From Streptomyces tuirus (GTDB taxonomy: Bacteria; Actinomycetota; Actinomycetes; Streptomycetales; Streptomycetaceae): DNA of 64,000 bases. Positions 17,652 through 25,737 of this stretch are shown one piece after another. The translations under genes and the position numbers were made by a program. Below the pieces are notes generated by a model that did not search any database, was not told the origin of the DNA, and saw only the letters and a program-made list of their open reading frames with translations. Each line of letters begins with the position of its first letter. Position 1 is the first letter of the stretch. The stretch lies in NCBI RefSeq assembly GCF_014701095.1, contig NZ_AP023439.1, positions 1,538,001-1,602,000 on the forward strand, written 5' to 3'.

Positions 17652-17663
17652 GGAAGCGCTTTC
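17652..17663. promoter_or_regulatory. LacI-type operator-like sequence before the ABC permease genes
   Basis: GGAAGCGCTTTC, centred on AAGCGCTT, resembles the GAAAGCGCTTTC class of LacI/CcpA-family operators. It lies 32 bases upstream of the first permease start. A LacI regulator gene exists at 37.8-38.8 kb, but nothing ties it to this site. Confidence 0.5.
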
Positions 17664-17730
17664 TCGATGTGCGGAGGTCCCCCTGGAATGCGCGGTACGG
17701 GGTGCCTCTTGCTGTGTGCGTGGCGGGTGC

Positions 17731-17772
17731 GGGTGCGTCGTGGCGTGTCGCGCAGTTCCCCGCGCCCCTGGG
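17731..17772 (-). repeat. Dispersed Streptomyces intergenic repeat, copy 1
   Basis: On the minus strand this reads AGGGGCGCGGGGAACTGCGC followed by GACACGCCACGAC. Near-identical copies occur at 30300-30334 and 44930-44965 on the plus strand. It sits in the gap between ilvD-type and permease genes. The sequence is familiar as a scattered intergenic repeat in Streptomyces chromosomes; its function is unknown. Confidence 0.75.
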
Positions 17773-17781
17773 TGGGACCGG

Positions 17782-19512
17782 TCAACCGGTGTAGGGATCC
17801 GGGGTCTTGCCCGGCCTCGCCAGGAACGCGAAGTCGCAGCCGGTGTCGGCCTGCGTGATCTGCTCGTTGTAGAGCGCGCCGTAGCCGCGCTCGTAGCGGG
17901 TGGGCGGCGGCGTCCAGGCGGCCCTGCGCCGCTGGAGTTCCTCGTCGTCCACGTGGAGGTGGAGGGTGCGCGCCTCGACGTCGAGGGTGATCGAGTCGCC
18001 GGTGCGCACGAGTGCCAGCGGGCCGCCCACGTACGACTCGGGCGCGACGTGCAGCACGCACGTGCCGTAACTGGTGCCGCTCATCCGGGCGTCGGAGATG
18101 CGGACCATGTCGCGGACGCCCTGCTTGAGCAGGTGGTCGGGGATCGGCAGCATGCCGTACTCGGGCATGCCGGGGCCACCCTTGGGCCCGGCGTTGCGCA
18201 GCACCAGCACGCTGTCGGCGGTGATGTCGAGCCCGGGGTCGTTGATCGTGCGCTGCATGGTCCGGTAGTCGTCGAAGACGACGGCGGGACCGGTGTGCTT
18301 GAGCAGGTGCGGCTCGGCCGCGATGTGCTTGATGACCGCGCCGTCCGGGCAGAGGTTGCCGCGCAGCACGGCGACTCCCCCCTCGGCGGCGACCGGGTTC
18401 TCGCGGGTGCGGATCACGTCGTCGTCGTGGACGACGGCCCCCGCGATCTGCTCGCCCAGGGTGCCGTTGACGGTGGGCCGGTCCAGGTGCAGCAGGTCGG
18501 TGATCCGCGAGAGGAAGGCGGGCAGGCCGCCGGCGAAGTGGAAGTCCTCCATGAGGTACGTCCGTCCGCCGGGCCGGACGTTGGCGAGCACCGGCACGGT
18601 GCGGGCGACGCGGTCGAAGTCGTCGAGGGTGAGCCGGACGCCGGCGCGGCCCGCCATCGCGATCAGGTGGATGACGGCGTTGGTGGAGCCGCCGAGGCCG
18701 AGCACCGTGGTGACCGCGTCCTCGAAGGCCTCGCGGGTGAGGATCCGGGACGGCTTGAGCGCGGTCCAGGCGAGCTCCACGGCCCGGCGCCCGGAGGCGG
18801 CGGCCATCCGCTCGTGCCCGGAGTCCACGGCCGGGATGGAGGAGGCGCCCGGCAGCGTCATGCCGAGGGCCTCCGCCGCCGCGGTCATCGTCGACGCGGT
18901 CCCCATGGTCATGCAGTGACCGGGTGAGCGCGCCAGACCGCCCTGCAGTTCCCGCAGTTCGCAGTCGGACAGGTTGCCCGCGCGGTGCTCGTCCCAGTAC
19001 TTCCACATGTCGGTGCCGGACCCGAGGGTCTCGCCGCGCCAGTGGCCCGGCAGCATCGGCCCCGCGGGCACGAAGAGGGCCGGTACGTCGGCCGAGGCCG
19101 CGCCCATGAGCAGCGCGGGCGTCGACTTGTCGCAGCCGCCGAGCAGCACGGCCGCGTCGACGGGGTACGACCGCAGCAGTTCCTCCGTCTCCATCGCGAG
19201 GAGGTTGCGGTAGAGCATCGGGGTCGGCTTCTGGTAGGTCTCGGAGAGCGTGGCGACCGGGAACTCCAGCGGGAAGCCGCCGGCCTGCCACACCCCCCGC
19301 TTGACCGCCTCGGCCCGCTCGCGCAGATGGACATGGCAGGGGTTGATGTCGGACCAGGTGTTCAGCACGGCGATCACCGGCCGGCCCCGGTACTCCTCCG
19401 CCTCGTAACCGAGCTGCCGCATCCGGGCGTTGTGCGACCAGGTGCGCAACTGGCCCTCGACGCCGTACCACTGGTGGCTTCTGAGCTCCTCGGGACGCAG
19501 CCGGCCGGTCAT
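17782..19512 (-). CDS. IlvD/Edd family sugar-acid dehydratase
   Basis: A 576-residue iron-sulfur dehydratase. Cluster and metal motifs are visible: NTWSDINPCHVHL, GGCDKSTPALLM and the SPGHCMTMGTASTM stretch. The overall pattern is nearer the L-arabonate/D-xylonate group than to dihydroxy-acid dehydratase. It removes water from an aldonate to give a 2-keto-3-deoxy acid, the substrate type of the DapA-family enzyme whose stop its ATG overlaps (ATGA). With GH43 debranching upstream, L-arabinose or D-xylose is a likely source, but this is inference. Confidence 0.88.
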   Translation of the reverse strand: MTGRLRPEELRSHQWYGVEGQLRTWSHNARMRQLGYEAEEYRGRPVIAVLNTWSDINPCHVHLRERAEAVKRGVWQAGGFPLEFPVATLSETYQKPTPMLYRNLLAMETEELLRSYPVDAAVLLGGCDKSTPALLMGAASADVPALFVPAGPMLPGHWRGETLGSGTDMWKYWDEHRAGNLSDCELRELQGGLARSPGHCMTMGTASTMTAAAEALGMTLPGASSIPAVDSGHERMAAASGRRAVELAWTALKPSRILTREAFEDAVTTVLGLGGSTNAVIHLIAMAGRAGVRLTLDDFDRVARTVPVLANVRPGGRTYLMEDFHFAGGLPAFLSRITDLLHLDRPTVNGTLGEQIAGAVVHDDDVIRTRENPVAAEGGVAVLRGNLCPDGAVIKHIAAEPHLLKHTGPAVVFDDYRTMQRTINDPGLDITADSVLVLRNAGPKGGPGMPEYGMLPIPDHLLKQGVRDMVRISDARMSGTSYGTCVLHVAPESYVGGPLALVRTGDSITLDVEARTLHLHVDDEELQRRRAAWTPPPTRYERGYGALYNEQITQADTGCDFAFLARPGKTPDPYTG

Positions 19513-20420
19513 ATCGACCACCCCCCGGCGATCGCGGCGACCTCGGCGCGCTCGTCGTCCCGGAGCGTCCGGCTCGGCGGGCGGACCTCGCGGCGGCACA
19601 GGCCGAGGGAGGCGAGGGCCTCCTTGACGACGGTGACGTTGTTCGCGGAGCCGTTGGCCGCGCGCAGTTCCTCGAAGCGGCGGATCTGCTCCCACACCTT
19701 CATGGCGGCCGGGTAGTCGCCCGAGCGCAGCGCCTCGATCATGTTCAGGGAGACGGCCGGGGCGACGTTGACCAGCCCGGAGGTGAAGCCGGTGGCACCG
19801 GCGGAGAAGTAGGAGGGGGCGTAGGGCTCGGCGAGTCCCGCGACCCACACGAAGCGTTCCAGACCCGCGTCCCGGGCGAACGCGGCGAACCTGGCCGCGT
19901 CGGGCACGGCGTACTTCACGCCGATGACGTTCGGGCAGGCGTCGGCGAGTTCGGCGAGGCGGGCGCCGGTGAGCTGCGCGTTGCGGATGTACGGCACGAC
20001 GCCCAGCTCGGGCACGGCCTCGGCGATGGCGCGGTGGTAGTCGACCCAGCCGGCCTGGGAGACGTACGGGTGGACGGGCTGGTGGACCATCACCATCCCG
20101 GCGCCGAGCTCCCGGGCGTGCCGGGCGGAGGCGACGGCGGTCGGGATGTCGTGTCCGACCCCGGCCAGGACGACGGCCCGGTCCCCGGCCTCCTCGATCG
20201 TCAGCTCCGTGACGAGCCGGCGCTCTTCGGGGGTGAGGGCGTAGAACTCGCCGGTGTTGCCGTTCGGGGTGAGGGTGGTGATGCCGCCGTCGAGCAGGCG
20301 GCGCAGCAGGGCCCGGTAGGTGTCCGGCGCGACGGAACCGTCCTCGGCGAACGGGGTCACCGGGATCGCCACCACGTCGGCCAGGGCCGCCCGTTGGGTC
20401 TCGAACGCCACGCTGCTCAT
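19509..20420 (-). CDS. Dihydrodipicolinate synthase family lyase (2-keto-3-deoxy sugar-acid dehydratase/aldolase)
   Basis: A 303-residue class I TIM barrel. The pyruvate-binding loop is TPNGNTGEFYALT. The catalytic Tyr lies in GVVPYIRNAQ and the Schiff-base Lys in NVIGVKYAVPD. It is distinct from the KdgD at 28.2-29.2 kb. The genes flanking it (GntR before, IlvD-type dehydratase after) overlap it by four bases at both ends. The pairing suggests it acts on the 2-keto-3-deoxy acid made by the dehydratase, either splitting it to pyruvate plus an aldehyde or dehydrating it to 2-oxoglutarate semialdehyde. Confidence 0.87.
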   Translation of the reverse strand: MSSVAFETQRAALADVVAIPVTPFAEDGSVAPDTYRALLRRLLDGGITTLTPNGNTGEFYALTPEERRLVTELTIEEAGDRAVVLAGVGHDIPTAVASARHARELGAGMVMVHQPVHPYVSQAGWVDYHRAIAEAVPELGVVPYIRNAQLTGARLAELADACPNVIGVKYAVPDAARFAAFARDAGLERFVWVAGLAEPYAPSYFSAGATGFTSGLVNVAPAVSLNMIEALRSGDYPAAMKVWEQIRRFEELRAANGSANNVTVVKEALASLGLCRREVRPPSRTLRDDERAEVAAIAGGWSI

Positions 20421-21076
20421 TCCTGGCCTTCCTGTTCCAGTGCCGCCTCGGGGAAGGCGCGCTGCACGAAGGACGCGATGTGGGAGTGGAGGGCACGCGC
20501 CGCGCCGTCGGCGTCGCCGTCGAGGGCGAGCCGCAGGATCTCGCGGTGTTCGCCGGCCTCGCGCTCCCAGGAGGGCGAGGCGGCCCAGGCGACGGCGGAG
20601 ACCAGGGCGGCCTGGTCGCGGACCTCGTCGAGCATCCGGCCGAGCAGCGGGTTGCCGCAGGGCAGGTACAGGGCGCGGTGGAACTCCCGGTTGGCCAGGG
20701 AGCGTTCGGCCGTGTCGGTGGCGTCGTCGGCCCGGGTCAGGGCGTCACGGGCGGCGTCCAGGGAGGCGCCGCGCTGCACGGCCCGCTTCAGCGCCTCGGG
20801 CTCCAGCAGCAGCCGGACGTCGTAGACCTCGCGCGCCATGTCCGCGTCCACCATGCGCACCGTGACGCCCTTGTACTGGCTCATCACGACCAGGCCGGTC
20901 CCGGCGAGGGTCTTGAGCGCTTCCCGCACCGGGGTCTTGGACACCCCGAACTGCGCGGCGAGCTCGGTCTCGACCAGGGCCTGCCCGGGCGTCAACTGCC
21001 CGGTGAGGATGCGGTGTTTGATTCCCTCCAGCACGAACTGCGTGCGGGAGGGAATCGGCGTGGGCACAGAGGTCAT
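20417..21076 (-). CDS. GntR family regulator (FCD/FadR subfamily)
   Basis: A 219-residue regulator. The N-terminal winged helix has LVETELAAQFGVSKTPVREALKTL; the C-terminal all-helical FCD domain has EVYDVRLLLEPEAL, FHRALYLPCGN and EHREILRLALDGD, with metal-site histidines. ATG 21076 is chosen because the domain starts just after it; upstream in-frame codons lie in repeat-rich leader. It heads the gntR-dapA-ilvD coupled run, and a CGTAC-N3-GTACG palindrome just downstream of its -10 box is the likely self-operator. The inducer is probably a sugar acid. Confidence 0.9.
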   Translation of the reverse strand: MTSVPTPIPSRTQFVLEGIKHRILTGQLTPGQALVETELAAQFGVSKTPVREALKTLAGTGLVVMSQYKGVTVRMVDADMAREVYDVRLLLEPEALKRAVQRGASLDAARDALTRADDATDTAERSLANREFHRALYLPCGNPLLGRMLDEVRDQAALVSAVAWAASPSWEREAGEHREILRLALDGDADGAARALHSHIASFVQRAFPEAALEQEGQE

Positions 21077-21086
21077 GCGCGCCTCT

Positions 21087-21160
21087 CGGATCTCGCGGTC
21101 TCGATGGATCGCGTATCGGGATCTCGCGTATCGGATCTCGCGTATCGGATCTCGCGTATC
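21087..21160. repeat. 14-bp tandem repeats in the gntR leader
   Basis: Three perfect copies of GGATCTCGCGTATC (21119-21132, 21133-21146, 21147-21160) follow two degenerate copies back to about 21087. They occupy the 5' leader of the GntR gene between promoter and start codon. Confidence 0.85.
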
Positions 21161-21175
21161 GCGTCTCATATATGA

Positions 21176-21225
21176 CGTACGAAGTACGACGCGATGACGG
21201 TAGGAGGGCGCGTTTGTTTCGTCAA
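21176..21225 (-). promoter_or_regulatory. Promoter and probable operator of the gntR-dapA-ilvD genes
   Basis: On the minus strand, TTGACG (21220-21225) and TACCGT (21197-21202) are spaced 17 bases. Nine bases past the -10 lies CGTAC-TTC-GTACG (21176-21188), a perfect palindrome of the VanR/FadR-operator form, placed where bound GntR would block transcription. A TCATATATGA palindrome (21166-21175) follows. Confidence 0.6.
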
Positions 21226-21287
21226 TGCTTCTCACACAGAAACAGCAATCGCTTTCTACGACCTGGGCTTCCACCCCGTCCGGCCGC

Positions 21288-24200
21288 TCAGCCCCGGGTA
21301 CGCTCCAGGACCAGTCGGCGGCTTCGCCGGGCCCGTTCGGCGGGTGTGCCGTCCACGGCGGAGAGCTCGGCCAGGTAGCCCAGCAGGTCCGTGACGGCGT
21401 CGCAGTCCGGGCCCGTGCGCAGGAACGTCTCGGTGGCGTCCTCGACCCTGTCCTCCACGTCGAGGAGGAGCGCCCGGAAGAGCCCGAAGAACCGGGTGGC
21501 GTCCCCCTCGTCGGACACGGCCGGACCGTTGAGGAGCTCCGTCCACTGGTCCCGGCAGACTTCGAACCCCGAGGTCAGCGTGGACAGCATGACCTTCTCG
21601 AACAGGATTCCGGGGTGGTCGGGTTCGGCCGCCAGGGCCTGTTCCAGATCCGTGCGCGCCCTGGCGTGGTGGCCCGCCTCCCGCAGGGCGATCGCGCGAC
21701 GGGCAAGGGCCCAGGGCAGGGCCGGGTCGCGGTCCAGGACGGTGGTGAAGTCGGCGACGGCCTCCTCGGGGCGGCCGCTCTGGCGATGGGCCTCCCCGCG
21801 TTCGAGCAGGGCCGCGACGTGGGTGGGGGACTGCTCCAGAGCGGCGGTGAGGTCGGCGATCGCCTCGTCCAGCCGGCCGGTCTCGCGGTGTGCCTGCCCA
21901 CGGTTGACCAGTGCCCATGTGTACGCCGGGTCGAGAGCGAGCGCCGCCGTCAGGTCCGCCACCGCCTCGTCGTACCGCCCGGCCTCACGGTATGCCGCGC
22001 CGCGCTCCGCCAGCACCCAGTCACGGTCCGGCTCGCGCTCCAGAACGGCGGTGAGATCGGCGATCGCCTCGTCGTACCGGCCGGCCAGGCGGTGCGCCTC
22101 ACCGCGCCGCACCTGGGCCCACGTGTAAGCGGGATCGACCGCCAGTGCCGCCGTGAAGTCCGCCACCGCCTCGTCGTACCGCCCGGCCTGACGATGCGCC
22201 TGGCCGCGCTCGGCCAAGGCCCACGACATGGTGGCATCGACCGCCAGGGCGGCCGTCAGGTCGGTGACCGCCTCGTCGAGCCGGCCGGCTTCGCGGTGCG
22301 CCTGGCCGCGGGACGCGAGCGTCCACATCGACGACGGCTCGATGTCCAGTGCGGCGGTGAAGTCGGCGACGGCCTCGTCGAAGCGGCCCGCCTCCCGGTG
22401 GGCCTCACCGCGCCGGCTGAGCGCCCAGGCGTAGGAGGGGTTGATCTCGAGAGCCGACGTGAAGTCCGCGACGGCCAGGTCGTGGTGGCCGGAGCGGCGA
22501 TGGGTCTCGCCTCGCTGGGCGAGAGCCCAGGCGTACGGGGGGTCGAGATCCGCCGCGGCCGTGAGGTCCGCGATGGCCTCGGCCGGGCGGCCCGCCGCCC
22601 GGTGGGCCACGCCCCGCTCGGCGAGGGCCCAGGCGAGCGACCCGTCGTGTTCGAGGACAGCGGTGAAATCGGCCACGGCGTCGTCATGACGGCCCACGTC
22701 CCCGTACGCCAGCCCGCGCTGACCACGGGCCCACGCGTTCGTCGGGTCGATCGCCAGGGCCGCCGTGAGATCGGCGATGGCAGCGTCGTGACGGCCCGTC
22801 TCCCGGTGCACGAGCCCACGCGCGGGCAGCACGTGGTCGGCGCTGCCGGGATCGAGGTCGAGAGCCGCCGTGAAGTCCCGCAGCGCCTCCTCATGACGGT
22901 CCGCCGCACGGTGGACCTCGCCCCGGGCCGCGACGGCCCGCGCCAGGGTGGGATCGAGCGCGAGGGCGGCCGTCAGATCGGCGAGGGCCTCCTCGTGCCG
23001 GCCCGCCAGCACATGGACCTCACCTCGTCGGGCCAGGGTCCAGGCGTGCGCGGGATCCAGGGTGAGCGCGGTGGTGAGATCGCTGAGGGCTTCCTCTGTG
23101 TGGTCGAGCCAGCGGTGCAGGTCACCGCGGTAGGCCCAGGCCCGGGCGTTGCGCGGATCGGTGGCGACGGCCAGGTCCAGCGCCTCTCCGGCCGCGTCGT
23201 CACGATCGGTCAGATAGAAGTGCCGGCCGCGGTAGGTGTGGGCCCAGGCCCGGGTGGCGGTGTCCAGCCCGCCATGGGCCAGCAACGCCTCCAGGACGGC
23301 GAGCAGCGGATCGGCACCGGCGACGGCCTGCTGGAGTCGGCACGCCCAGGTGAGCAGCGCCGGATCGGCGCTGTCGCGGGCGGCCTGCGCGAAGCTGTCG
23401 GTCCATCGCTGGAGGATCTCCGCGTCCTGGCCCGCGGCGTGAACGGCCTCCCGCAGCGCGACGGGCAGGTGGGCGGCGGGCTGCGCGCACAGCCGGTGGT
23501 AGGTCTCGTCCAGCCGGTGTCTGCGCCACCCGGCGTCACCCCACCGCTTGGACTCGGGAAGGCTCCGCTCGGCGTCGGCGCGCCAGGCGGCGTGCGCCTC
23601 GGCCAGCCGTCCGTGCGTGGCGGCCCAGCGCCGAGGGGAGTGGGAACGCTGCTGACGCAGCATGCTGGCGCGCACCACGGCGTGGTACTGCTTGAAGTCG
23701 CCGCGGCCGCTGACGAACGGCTGCCCGCACAGCCACGGCCAGAGCCCACGCGCCTCGGGCGGCACCGCGGCGGCGAAGACGTCCTCGTTCAACTGGGGGG
23801 CGAAGGCGCACGCCAGGACCGTCTCCCGCTGCTGCGCGTCGGTGATCCACTGCACGAACCTGGCCACCGCCGCGTCGGCCACGTCCCCGTCGGCGCTCAC
23901 GTCACCGGCCGCGGCGGGCCTGGTGAACGCCAGGAGTTCGACCAGCAGGGGCAGTCCCATCGACAGGTGGAGCACCGCTTCCACCGCGTCGGGTTCCGTC
24001 ACGCCCCGCGCGGCGAGCAGCGCCCTGGTCTCCGCGGCGGTGAACACCTCCAGCGGGACGTCGGCCACGAGGGCCCGCAGCGGCGCCCATTCCCGTTCCG
24101 CGAGTTCGTCGCGCCCGGCCAGAACCACCATGACGTTGGCGGGTAACGGCCCGAAGGCGTCCTGCACCAGGTGGCGCAGCCACCCGTCGAGGTAGCGGCC

Positions 24201-24869
24201 GGTCACCTCCCAGGTGTCGAGGAACAGCACCACCCACGGATGGCGGCCGCAGAGCCGGCCGAGTTCGGAGACGAACGCCCGGCTCACCTCGGCCGCGTCA
24301 CTCGCGCGGGGACGACGGCCGCGGGCCCGGGCACCGGAGCGGAGCCGGTCCAGACCCTGGGCCGCGGCGTCGGGGCTGGCCATCGCGGTGACGGGTCCGG
24401 CCCCCGGTATGAGCGACACGGCTCCGAGAGCGGCTTGCGCGACGACCCTGCTCGACACCGAGGCGTCGCTCTCCGGCACCGGCTCGGCGGCGGCCTCGTG
24501 CTCCCTGCGGTACTGCTCGGCCGCCCGGTCGTACTCCTTGAGCGGCCCCGCCTGTGCGGCCAGTTGCCGTGCGAGCTCGGCCAGGGCCTGCTGCACGCCG
24601 TGGACATCGCCCTCGTCCACCGTCGCGGTCACGGCGCCCGCGCGCCGCGCCGCCTCCTGCCACTGGCGCAGCAGCGTGGACTTGCCCACTCCGCCCACTC
24701 CCCGCACGTGGAAGAGGAACTCGGCCGGGTCCTCCTCGGTGTGCGGGTCCTTCGCCAGGTTCTCCGCGAACAGCGACAACTGCGCTCTGCGGCCCACGAA
24801 GCGTGCGCGTGTGCGCTGCCGGATCAGCTCCCCCCGCGACCGGTTCTTGTGACGCCCCGCCCCCGTCAT
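21288..24869 (-). CDS. Large NTPase with 16 tetratricopeptide repeats (STAND-like)
   Basis: A 1193-residue cytoplasmic protein. The N-terminus has a P-loop, GVGGVGKSTLLR (about 57-68), preceded by the FVGRRAQL motif common before signalling ATPases, and a Walker-B-like VVLFLDTWE. The middle (about 300-530) has no clear domain. Residues about 535-1085 hold 16 TPR-like units of 34 residues, many close to the form YAWAL..RGEAHREAGR..EAVADFTAAL. ATG 24869 is preferred for GGAG upstream; an ATG at 24941 is possible. It probably forms a ligand-gated scaffold. The target is unknown and no partner gene adjoins it. Confidence 0.85.
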   Translation of the reverse strand: MTGAGRHKNRSRGELIRQRTRARFVGRRAQLSLFAENLAKDPHTEEDPAEFLFHVRGVGGVGKSTLLRQWQEAARRAGAVTATVDEGDVHGVQQALAELARQLAAQAGPLKEYDRAAEQYRREHEAAAEPVPESDASVSSRVVAQAALGAVSLIPGAGPVTAMASPDAAAQGLDRLRSGARARGRRPRASDAAEVSRAFVSELGRLCGRHPWVVLFLDTWEVTGRYLDGWLRHLVQDAFGPLPANVMVVLAGRDELAEREWAPLRALVADVPLEVFTAAETRALLAARGVTEPDAVEAVLHLSMGLPLLVELLAFTRPAAAGDVSADGDVADAAVARFVQWITDAQQRETVLACAFAPQLNEDVFAAAVPPEARGLWPWLCGQPFVSGRGDFKQYHAVVRASMLRQQRSHSPRRWAATHGRLAEAHAAWRADAERSLPESKRWGDAGWRRHRLDETYHRLCAQPAAHLPVALREAVHAAGQDAEILQRWTDSFAQAARDSADPALLTWACRLQQAVAGADPLLAVLEALLAHGGLDTATRAWAHTYRGRHFYLTDRDDAAGEALDLAVATDPRNARAWAYRGDLHRWLDHTEEALSDLTTALTLDPAHAWTLARRGEVHVLAGRHEEALADLTAALALDPTLARAVAARGEVHRAADRHEEALRDFTAALDLDPGSADHVLPARGLVHRETGRHDAAIADLTAALAIDPTNAWARGQRGLAYGDVGRHDDAVADFTAVLEHDGSLAWALAERGVAHRAAGRPAEAIADLTAAADLDPPYAWALAQRGETHRRSGHHDLAVADFTSALEINPSYAWALSRRGEAHREAGRFDEAVADFTAALDIEPSSMWTLASRGQAHREAGRLDEAVTDLTAALAVDATMSWALAERGQAHRQAGRYDEAVADFTAALAVDPAYTWAQVRRGEAHRLAGRYDEAIADLTAVLEREPDRDWVLAERGAAYREAGRYDEAVADLTAALALDPAYTWALVNRGQAHRETGRLDEAIADLTAALEQSPTHVAALLERGEAHRQSGRPEEAVADFTTVLDRDPALPWALARRAIALREAGHHARARTDLEQALAAEPDHPGILFEKVMLSTLTSGFEVCRDQWTELLNGPAVSDEGDATRFFGLFRALLLDVEDRVEDATETFLRTGPDCDAVTDLLGYLAELSAVDGTPAERARRSRRLVLERTRG

Positions 24870-24945
24870 GTCCCACTCCGTTCCGGCCCTGTCTGGTGCG
24901 TCGGACCGGATCATTGTGCCGCGCGGACGGGACGGGGGCACGGCC

Positions 24946-25542
24946 CTACGGCTTCAGCCTCCAGCCCGGATCCCGCCCGCTCAGCCCCACCGCCCGCTCC
25001 AGCAGGGGCGCTTCGGGACCAACCGGGACGACGGGCCCGAAGATCTCGCCCCGGCCCGGGTCGTCGACGCTCGCGGCGAGGAAGTCGTGGCAGACCCGGA
25101 GCGCCGCCGGGTCGGGGTGGTACGCCTGGCCGGTGGCACGGGCCAGGTCCCAGCCGTGGATCACCAGTTCGTCGACGGCGACGAGCCCCGCGACCTCGCC
25201 GGGCAGGTCCACGCCGCCGGCCCGGGTCATGCCGGTCCAGGCGGCCGGGTCGCGCCAGGCGTCGGCCAGTTCGGCGAGGACCTTGGGCAGTTCCTCGCGC
25301 CCGCCGGGGCCGAGGTCCGGGAGCGCGGCGTCCGGGCTGGTGTCGGTCGTGACGCCCAGGTCCTTGCGGCCGGCGTCGCGGAAGGCGACGGCCAGCCCGG
25401 CCAGGTGCCCCAGCAGGTTGCGCACCGCGTACTCCGGGCAGGGTGTCGGGCCCTGCAACTGCTCGTCGGTGACGCCTTCGGCCAGCCGCGCCAGGACCGC
25501 CGTCTGCGGTCCGAGGTCGAGGGTCGGGGTGGTGTCGGTCAT
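24946..25542 (-). CDS. TIGR03086 family protein (mycothiol-dependent maleylpyruvate isomerase-like/DinB fold)
   Basis: A 198-residue protein with the family core TPCPEYAVRNLLGHLAGL, WTGMTRAG...DLPGEVAG and VDELVIHGWDLARATGQ. The His residues in the latter two helices form the likely metal site of the four-helix DinB/MDMPI fold. AGGAGG stands upstream of ATG 25542. Relatives are common, often multicopy and mostly uncharacterised in Streptomyces; a thiol-transfer or metal-dependent role is assumed from the fold. Confidence 0.85.
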   Translation of the reverse strand: MTDTTPTLDLGPQTAVLARLAEGVTDEQLQGPTPCPEYAVRNLLGHLAGLAVAFRDAGRKDLGVTTDTSPDAALPDLGPGGREELPKVLAELADAWRDPAAWTGMTRAGGVDLPGEVAGLVAVDELVIHGWDLARATGQAYHPDPAALRVCHDFLAASVDDPGRGEIFGPVVPVGPEAPLLERAVGLSGRDPGWRLKP

Positions 25543-25552
25543 TCCGTTGGTC

Positions 25553-25632
25553 CTCCTGGCTCGGTCTGCGTATGCCTGGCTCGGTCTGCCGGGCTCTGCC
25601 TGTTTGGCTCCGTCTGCCTGGCTCCGCCTTCT
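25553..25632. repeat. Degenerate tandem repeat of a CCTGGCTCGGTCTG-like unit
   Basis: About five imperfect copies of an approximately 15-base unit (variants CCTGGCTCGGTCTG, GCCTGGCTCCGTCTG) lie upstream of the TIGR03086 gene, between it and the MFS gene. No hairpin or coding capacity is evident. Confidence 0.6.
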
Positions 25633-25737
25633 GGGAGGTAGACCGACGGCGCCCGCGGAACTCATCGCCCCGCCGCCCGTCTTCTAGGGCACTTTCCCGA
25701 TCCCCGGCCACAGGCCTTAGCACCACGATGACCGGGC

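Noticed and set aside
17782..20496. A 904-codon fusion of the DapA and IlvD regions
   Set aside because: The upstream part is an out-of-frame reading of the dapA-type gene; the true ilvD-type start at 19512 overlaps its stop by four bases.
21600..23250. A 102-bp periodic DNA repeat resembling a satellite or CRISPR-like array
   Set aside because: The period is exactly 34 codons and the units translate to TPR motifs in one long frame; there are no spacers of array type.
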